From BTRG01 sp036986275 (GTDB lineage: Bacteria > Pseudomonadota > Gammaproteobacteria > Acidiferrobacterales > SZUA-150): a stretch of 26,161 nt of DNA. Under the pieces are notes generated by a model that worked only from the letters and a program-made list of their open reading frames with translations, searched no databases and was not told where the DNA came from. The position numbers and the translations under genes were made by a program. Positions 22,286 through 26,161 of this stretch are shown in pieces. The first letter of the stretch is position 1. Each line of letters begins with the position of its first letter. Location of the stretch: contig BTRG01000036.1 of the NCBI GenBank assembly GCA_036986275.1, forward strand, positions 1-26,161, written 5' to 3'.

Positions 22286-22395
22286 TTAATTATTTCCTAT
22301 ATAGCCAGTATCAAAGCTGAGTGATGGTGTAGTATCTCATAGCGTAAATTTAAGGGTATTATTAAAACAGTACTATTGCAAAAGGATAATTGGCT

Positions 22396-23319
22396 ATGGA
22401 AGTATTGATCACGGGTGGCGCCGGTTTTATCGGTTCGCATTTTGTTGGTGCCCTGATTGCCCGGGGTGACAAGGTCAGGGTGCTGGATAATCTTTCTACT
22501 GGCAAGCTTTCCAATATAGAAGAGTACGCCTCTGCTATAACCTTTTTAGAAGGTGATATACGGGATGGCAAACTGACCGATGAATGCGTGCGTGGCTGTG
22601 ATGCGGTCGTACATTTGGCGGCAGTGGCTTCCGTGCAGGCCAGCGTCGATGATCCACTCGGTACACACGGCTCAAACTTTGATGGCACCTTGAACTTATT
22701 GGAAGGTTGCCGCAAGCATGGAGTCGCACGTTTTATTTATGCCAGTTCGGCCGCGGTGTATGGGGATACCGAGACCATTCCCGTGGCCGAAACGGCATCG
22801 TTGAATCCACTCACACCCTATGCCGTGGATAAATTGAGTGGCGAATATTATTTGAGTTATTTCAACAGACAATATGACCTTAACACGACGGCATTTCGTT
22901 TTTTTAACATTTATGGTCCACGCCAGGACCCATCCTCCCCATACTCAGGTGTGATCAGTATTTTCGTACATCGCGCCCTGAGTAATCAAGGTGTGACGAT
23001 TTTTGGAGATGGCGGACAAACGCGTGATTTTGTCTACGTGGGGGATCTGGCTGCCATGCTGGTGGCATCGCTGGACCGGGAAGACATGGGTGGTGCGGTG
23101 ATTAATCTGGGCAGAGGAAGACAGACCTCGCTACTGGAATTGCTGACGGCTCTGGAATCCCTGACCGGCAATACCATAGCACGTGAGTTTCTTCAGGCCC
23201 GGGCGGGGGATATCCGCCATTCCTGTGCCGATATTGTGCGCCTGAAAAAATATTTTGACAAAGTACCCGAAACGGATATCGAGCAGGGCCTGTCCAGTCT
23301 GCTCAAATCTATATCTTAA
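22396..23319 (+). CDS. NAD-dependent sugar-nucleotide epimerase/dehydratase (WbpP/GalE-like)
   Basis: A 307-residue extended SDR protein. GGAGFIGSH is at 7-15, VRVLDNLSTGK at 28-37, HLAAVASVQASVDDP follows, and Ser117/118 with Tyr142 and Lys146 (YAVDK) form the catalytic set. NIYGPRQDPSSPYSGVISIF is typical of WbpP-like UDP-GlcNAc 4-epimerases and of related UDP-glucuronate or dTDP-sugar enzymes. It is clearly a different subfamily from the galE product next door. The ATG at 22396 has AAAAGGA at a good distance; the TTG two codons upstream is less likely. Together with the dehydrogenase it could supply UDP-GalNAcA-type precursors. The exact substrate is unproven. Confidence 0.85.
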   Translation: MEVLITGGAGFIGSHFVGALIARGDKVRVLDNLSTGKLSNIEEYASAITFLEGDIRDGKLTDECVRGCDAVVHLAAVASVQASVDDPLGTHGSNFDGTLNLLEGCRKHGVARFIYASSAAVYGDTETIPVAETASLNPLTPYAVDKLSGEYYLSYFNRQYDLNTTAFRFFNIYGPRQDPSSPYSGVISIFVHRALSNQGVTIFGDGGQTRDFVYVGDLAAMLVASLDREDMGGAVINLGRGRQTSLLELLTALESLTGNTIAREFLQARAGDIRHSCADIVRLKKYFDKVPETDIEQGLSSLLKSIS

Positions 23320-23389
23320 GCCGATCATTGTGGTTAGATGCGCAACTACTATACTTTCAAACTGTTTAGCAACTCTGTTTGAGCGCATC

Positions 23390-23431
23390 GTAACCCAACG
23401 GCTGAGTCTGATTCGTGGAATGTTGGGTTAC
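23390..23431. repeat. Inverted repeat in the epimerase-hydrolase spacer
   Basis: GTAACCCAAC (23390-23399) is the exact inverse of GTTGGGTTAC (23422-23431), separated by 22 bases. Further along, at 23480-23500, CACCTAACCTAACCTACGAGG adds a related pattern. GTTGGGTTAC with CCTAACCTAC-like arms is common in dispersed intergenic repeats of many bacteria, so this may be a degenerate member of such a family. The whole 23320-23612 spacer holds no gene that I can support. Confidence 0.5.
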
Positions 23432-23533
23432 GGTGCACGCTTGGCTACGGGAGTAAAGATTGACCCTGGTGGGTATGTGCACCTAACCTAACCTACGAGG
23501 CTGCTGAAGTCTTTGCCTTAAGCCTGCATCAGT

Positions 23534-23571
23534 AGACCCAGGAGGACAAGCTTGTCTGATTGCCCGGGTCT
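23534..23571. repeat. Nested palindromes upstream of the serine hydrolase gene
   Basis: AGACCC (23534-23539) is the inverse of GGGTCT (23566-23571). Between them lies a perfect 12-base palindrome GACAAGCTTGTC (23545-23556). The nested arrangement can form a cruciform or a two-level RNA stem. It lies 42 bases before the ATG of the hydrolase and could be an operator, an attenuator, or a terminator of the epimerase transcript; there is no T-run. Confidence 0.45.
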
Positions 23572-23612
23572 TCGTACACTCCCCGCCACAATAAAATAAC
23601 CAGGCTCTCCTC

Positions 23613-25520
23613 ATGATGTTTTCAGACAGAGTATTGTTATCACGGTGCGCAAGCATCGTGACGCCCCTTGTCCTCGCGGGTCTTTTCACAGCCTGTTCCC
23701 AGGCGCCCATCAGGCCGGAGTCGGGCCGGCAGGGCGACTATGCCTATACGCGCAGCTATCTCGAATGGTTCATCCCCAGGCAAATGGCCAAGCACGATGT
23801 GCCGGGTGTGAGTATCGCTCTGGTCGATGACCAGAACGTAATTTGGGCCAAGGGTTTTGGTTATGCCGATGTGCGAGCCAGGCAAAAGGCAGGGGCCGAT
23901 ACGGTGTATCGGGTCGGTTCGATTGCCAAATTATTAACCGCATCCGCGGCCATGCAATTGCGTGAACAGGGTAAGTTGGATATCGATGCGCCACTGGCGG
24001 ACGTACTACCCGGCTTTCGCGTGCGCTCCCGGTTCAAGAATATCCCCCCGGTCACACCGCGCAGCATCATGACCCATCACTCCGGTCTGCCTGCCGATAT
24101 TCTCAAGGGCATGTGGACGCAGGGACAGGGCGAGTCCTTCACGAGCGTCGTTGATCAGTTGCAGACGGAATATCTAGCCTACCCACCCGATCATATTTAT
24201 TCCTATTCTAATGTGGCCGTGTCCTTATTGGGCCATGCCATTCAAACCGTGAGCCGGCAATCGTTTGAGGATTACATTGATCAGAATCTTGTGCGGCCCA
24301 TGGGTATGACCCATACCGGGTTTAAGCCGAGCGACAACATGCGGCCGTTGCTGGCCAGGGGTTATTCGGATTCCGGGGTTATAGAGACAGGTAATTTGCG
24401 TGACCTCCCTGCCGGCGGTTTATACAGCAACGTCAATGATCTTGCTCAGCTGATGAAAATGGTGTTCGCGCAAGGCCGCAGCGGAGACCGGCAAATCCTG
24501 AAGCCGGCTACCCTGAATGAGATGTTGCGACAACAAAATAAAGATGTTGCTCTGGACTTTAATTTTCAAATTGGTCTGGGTTGGTTTCTGGTCAAGCACG
24601 GCCTGAATGACGCCGGTCCGGTGGCCTCCCATGGCGGCGGAACCCCTTGCTATTTTAGTCAGCTCATTACCCTGCCTGCGCACAAGCTGGGTGTAGTGGT
24701 GTTGGCCAATTCCTGCAGCTCTGGCAGCACCGTGGCCGATACCGCTACGCTGGCTTTAAAGTTGGCGCTGGAATCCAAGACCGGTGTGGTGCGTCCACTT
24801 GAAAACAAGCTGGCGAAGGCGCCACTGGAACAGGAGCCCACACTCAAGCAGCTCGATGAACTGCAAGGGCGTTATGCCACCTGGCTGGGATTGATTGATG
24901 TCAAGCGTAAAGGCAAGCGCCTGCAGGCAAAGTTAAGTGGCTGGAATTTTGATTTACTGCCGCATACCGACGGCACATTCAGCATACAATTCAAGTTATT
25001 CGGTTTATTCAATATACGTGATCTCTATGGTATAGACCTCGATAATGTCTTGCTCAAACCGGTGGATACAGACGGTCATCATGTGATTGTCATGAACTTC
25101 AAGGGGCGTGACCAGATCTTCGGTGAGCGCGTGACCCCGCAACCGGTACCCAAGAGCTGGTTGGCGCGGCTGGGTGCGTTGGAAATCATCAACCCGGATG
25201 AGTATATGCGTTTTCGTGACAACCGCCTGGCCATGGATGATGGCATTATGGTGATGCGTTATCGCCTGAAGATGCCAGTGCTGCCGGAGCAGAGCGCGGC
25301 ACTGCCTATTATGCCCATTTCAGATACCGAGGCTGTGATCATGGGCCTGGGACGGGGTCTGGGCGAAACCGTGCAAATCATTCAGCAAGATGGCGAGGAA
25401 ATACTGCGTTTCTCAGGTTATGATGCTCACTGGACAGCATACGATACACCGCACCCTCTGACGGCGCAGCATGCCGAGACGCTGGCGCACAAGGTACAGG
25501 CCGTTCCAGTAAAAAACTAG
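23613..25520 (+). CDS. Beta-lactamase-fold serine hydrolase lipoprotein (class C/penicillin-binding-protein-like) with C-terminal extension
   Basis: A 635-residue protein. The signal peptide ends at LFTAC with Cys28, a plausible lipobox. The catalytic domain (about 45-385) has all three serine-hydrolase motifs: SxxK at Ser103-Lys106 (VGSIAKLLTA), YxN at Tyr198-Asn200 (YSYSNVA), and His340-Gly-Gly (ASHGGGTPC). A further region of about 240 residues (395-635) is predicted to be mainly beta strands, as in other large family members that carry a lipocalin-like extension. The substrate may be a D-amino-acid peptide or an ester; beta-lactamase action on antibiotics cannot be inferred. The start has no strong ribosome binding site, and MM at the beginning gives two possible ATGs. 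pncC follows 20 bases on. Confidence 0.85.
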   Translation: MMFSDRVLLSRCASIVTPLVLAGLFTACSQAPIRPESGRQGDYAYTRSYLEWFIPRQMAKHDVPGVSIALVDDQNVIWAKGFGYADVRARQKAGADTVYRVGSIAKLLTASAAMQLREQGKLDIDAPLADVLPGFRVRSRFKNIPPVTPRSIMTHHSGLPADILKGMWTQGQGESFTSVVDQLQTEYLAYPPDHIYSYSNVAVSLLGHAIQTVSRQSFEDYIDQNLVRPMGMTHTGFKPSDNMRPLLARGYSDSGVIETGNLRDLPAGGLYSNVNDLAQLMKMVFAQGRSGDRQILKPATLNEMLRQQNKDVALDFNFQIGLGWFLVKHGLNDAGPVASHGGGTPCYFSQLITLPAHKLGVVVLANSCSSGSTVADTATLALKLALESKTGVVRPLENKLAKAPLEQEPTLKQLDELQGRYATWLGLIDVKRKGKRLQAKLSGWNFDLLPHTDGTFSIQFKLFGLFNIRDLYGIDLDNVLLKPVDTDGHHVIVMNFKGRDQIFGERVTPQPVPKSWLARLGALEIINPDEYMRFRDNRLAMDDGIMVMRYRLKMPVLPEQSAALPIMPISDTEAVIMGLGRGLGETVQIIQQDGEEILRFSGYDAHWTAYDTPHPLTAQHAETLAHKVQAVPVKN

Positions 25521-25540
25521 GCGTCACCCCAAGGAGTGCT

Positions 25541-26032
25541 ATGTCAGATTCTGAAACAGCACTGACTACCCTGGCCGAACAACTGGGCGAGTGTCTGAAG
25601 TTCCGCTCTGCCAGGATCGCCACGGCCGAATCCTGTACCGGTGGTTGGGCCGGGCAGGTCATCACGGCCGTACCCGGCAGCTCACACTGGTTCGAGCGTG
25701 GTTTCATCACTTATACCAATAACGCCAAACGCGAGATGCTGGGCGTCTCCACCGATATCCTGTCGCGCTATGGCGCCGTCAGCGTGCAATGCGCGCGCGC
25801 CATGGCAGAAGGCGCCCTGGCCAACAGTCGTGCGCAATATGCCCTGGCCATTACCGGCATCGCCGGCCCTGGGGGTGGCAGTGCCGAGAAGCCTGTCGGT
25901 ACGGTCTGTTTTGCCTGGGCCGGTATTGACAAAGAAACACGCTCAACCCTGGAGCACTATGAAGGCGATCGCCAGGCCGTGCGCCGGCAGGCCGTGGAGC
26001 ATGCGCTAAAAGGGATGATAGATTTTGTCTAA
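25541..26032 (+). CDS. pncC: Nicotinamide-nucleotide amidohydrolase (CinA C-terminal domain family)
   Basis: A 163-residue enzyme that deamidates nicotinamide mononucleotide to nicotinate mononucleotide in NAD recycling. Conserved features are IATAESCTGGWAGQVITAVPGSSHWFERGFITYTNNAKREMLGV, GAVSVQCARAMAEGA, AITGIAGPGGGSAEKPVGTVCFAW and VRRQAVEHAL. It consists of only this domain, as in E. coli PncC (formerly YgaD). AAGGAGTG precedes the ATG. In many Gammaproteobacteria recA lies downstream, but the window ends 129 bases later without showing it. Confidence 0.96.
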   Translation: MSDSETALTTLAEQLGECLKFRSARIATAESCTGGWAGQVITAVPGSSHWFERGFITYTNNAKREMLGVSTDILSRYGAVSVQCARAMAEGALANSRAQYALAITGIAGPGGGSAEKPVGTVCFAWAGIDKETRSTLEHYEGDRQAVRRQAVEHALKGMIDFV

Positions 26033-26057
26033 TAGATCCTTACTCTAGGAGACTGTC

Positions 26058-26110
26058 GGATTTAGGTATTGGAAGTGGCGGTTCATTGTGTTAGCTCGAC
26101 ACCTAAATCC
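26058..26110. repeat. Inverted repeat at the right edge, possibly a mobile-element end
   Basis: GGATTTAGGT (26058-26067) is the exact inverse of ACCTAAATCC (26101-26110), with 33 bases between. The pair begins 26 bases after the pncC stop. The intervening GGCGGTTCA (26078-26086) resembles the TGAACCGCC termini seen in some IS3-family elements when read in reverse. It could be a terminator-like structure or a MITE/IS end. The window ends too soon to decide. Confidence 0.35.
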
Positions 26111-26161
26111 AAATTTTTGTTTCAAAAAAATACGATTCACGCTGAGATGCAGACATTTTCC

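Noticed and set aside
26101..26161. SOS box and recA promoter after pncC
   Set aside because: CTGAGATGCAG has a five-base gap rather than the ten of a LexA site, and no recA start is visible.

Overview
The window looks like a piece of a gammaproteobacterial chromosome with moderate GC content. Three conserved blocks point that way: tgt-yajC-secD-secF, glyA-nrdR-ribD-ribE-ribB(X)-ribH-nusB-thiL-pgpA, and a closing pncC. The proteins resemble those of environmental, non-enteric Gammaproteobacteria, but I cannot name a genus from the sequence alone. No rRNA, tRNA or CRISPR array was seen.

Layout. (1) 1-2276 is an accessory patch. It holds the first 16 codons of an IS110-family transposase running off the left edge, then two direct copies (about 295 bp) of a decayed, TIR-bounded element derived from a REP-associated Y1 transposase. 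Between the copies sits a two-gene cassette: a group 1 truncated haemoglobin and a ferredoxin-FAD-NAD(P) reductase. (2) 2277-2912 (minus) is a secreted, His-rich, CigR/RcnB-like protein. (3) 3045-7455 is tgt-yajC-secD-secF (queuosine in tRNA; Sec accessory complex). (4) 7615-9764 is an uncharacterised, translationally coupled pair: a polytopic membrane protein and a VWA-domain lipoprotein. (5) 9831-10388 (minus) is a 2H phosphoesterase, followed by a 406-bp region with a very strong hairpin and two tiny ORFs. (6) 10795-18285 is glyA, nrdR, the riboflavin genes, nusB, thiL and pgpA. (7) 18354-19652 is a cyclic-nucleotide-binding-domain protein convergent with a Sel1-repeat secreted protein. (8) 19959-23319 is a nucleotide-sugar group (UDP-HexNAc dehydrogenase and GalE on minus, a second epimerase divergent on plus). 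(9) 23320-26161 is a spacer with inverted repeats, a beta-lactamase-fold serine hydrolase lipoprotein, pncC, and a terminal inverted repeat at the right edge.

How the genes work together. ribD, ribE, ribB(X) and ribH supply riboflavin except for GTP cyclohydrolase II: the C-terminal domain of the ribB product lacks the zinc cysteines, so a separate ribA is predicted elsewhere. glyA and nrdR link one-carbon and deoxynucleotide supply. The globin and reductase could form a two-protein counterpart of flavohaemoglobin (NO or O2 chemistry). The dehydrogenase and epimerases would make UDP-HexNAc/HexNAcA and UDP-galactose for surface glycans, but no glycosyltransferase is in view.

The best candidates for something undescribed are the membrane protein/VWA lipoprotein pair (7615-9764), the repeat-bracketed globin cassette, and the hairpin-containing region upstream of glyA. 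Everything is based on reading the sequence; no database search was done.
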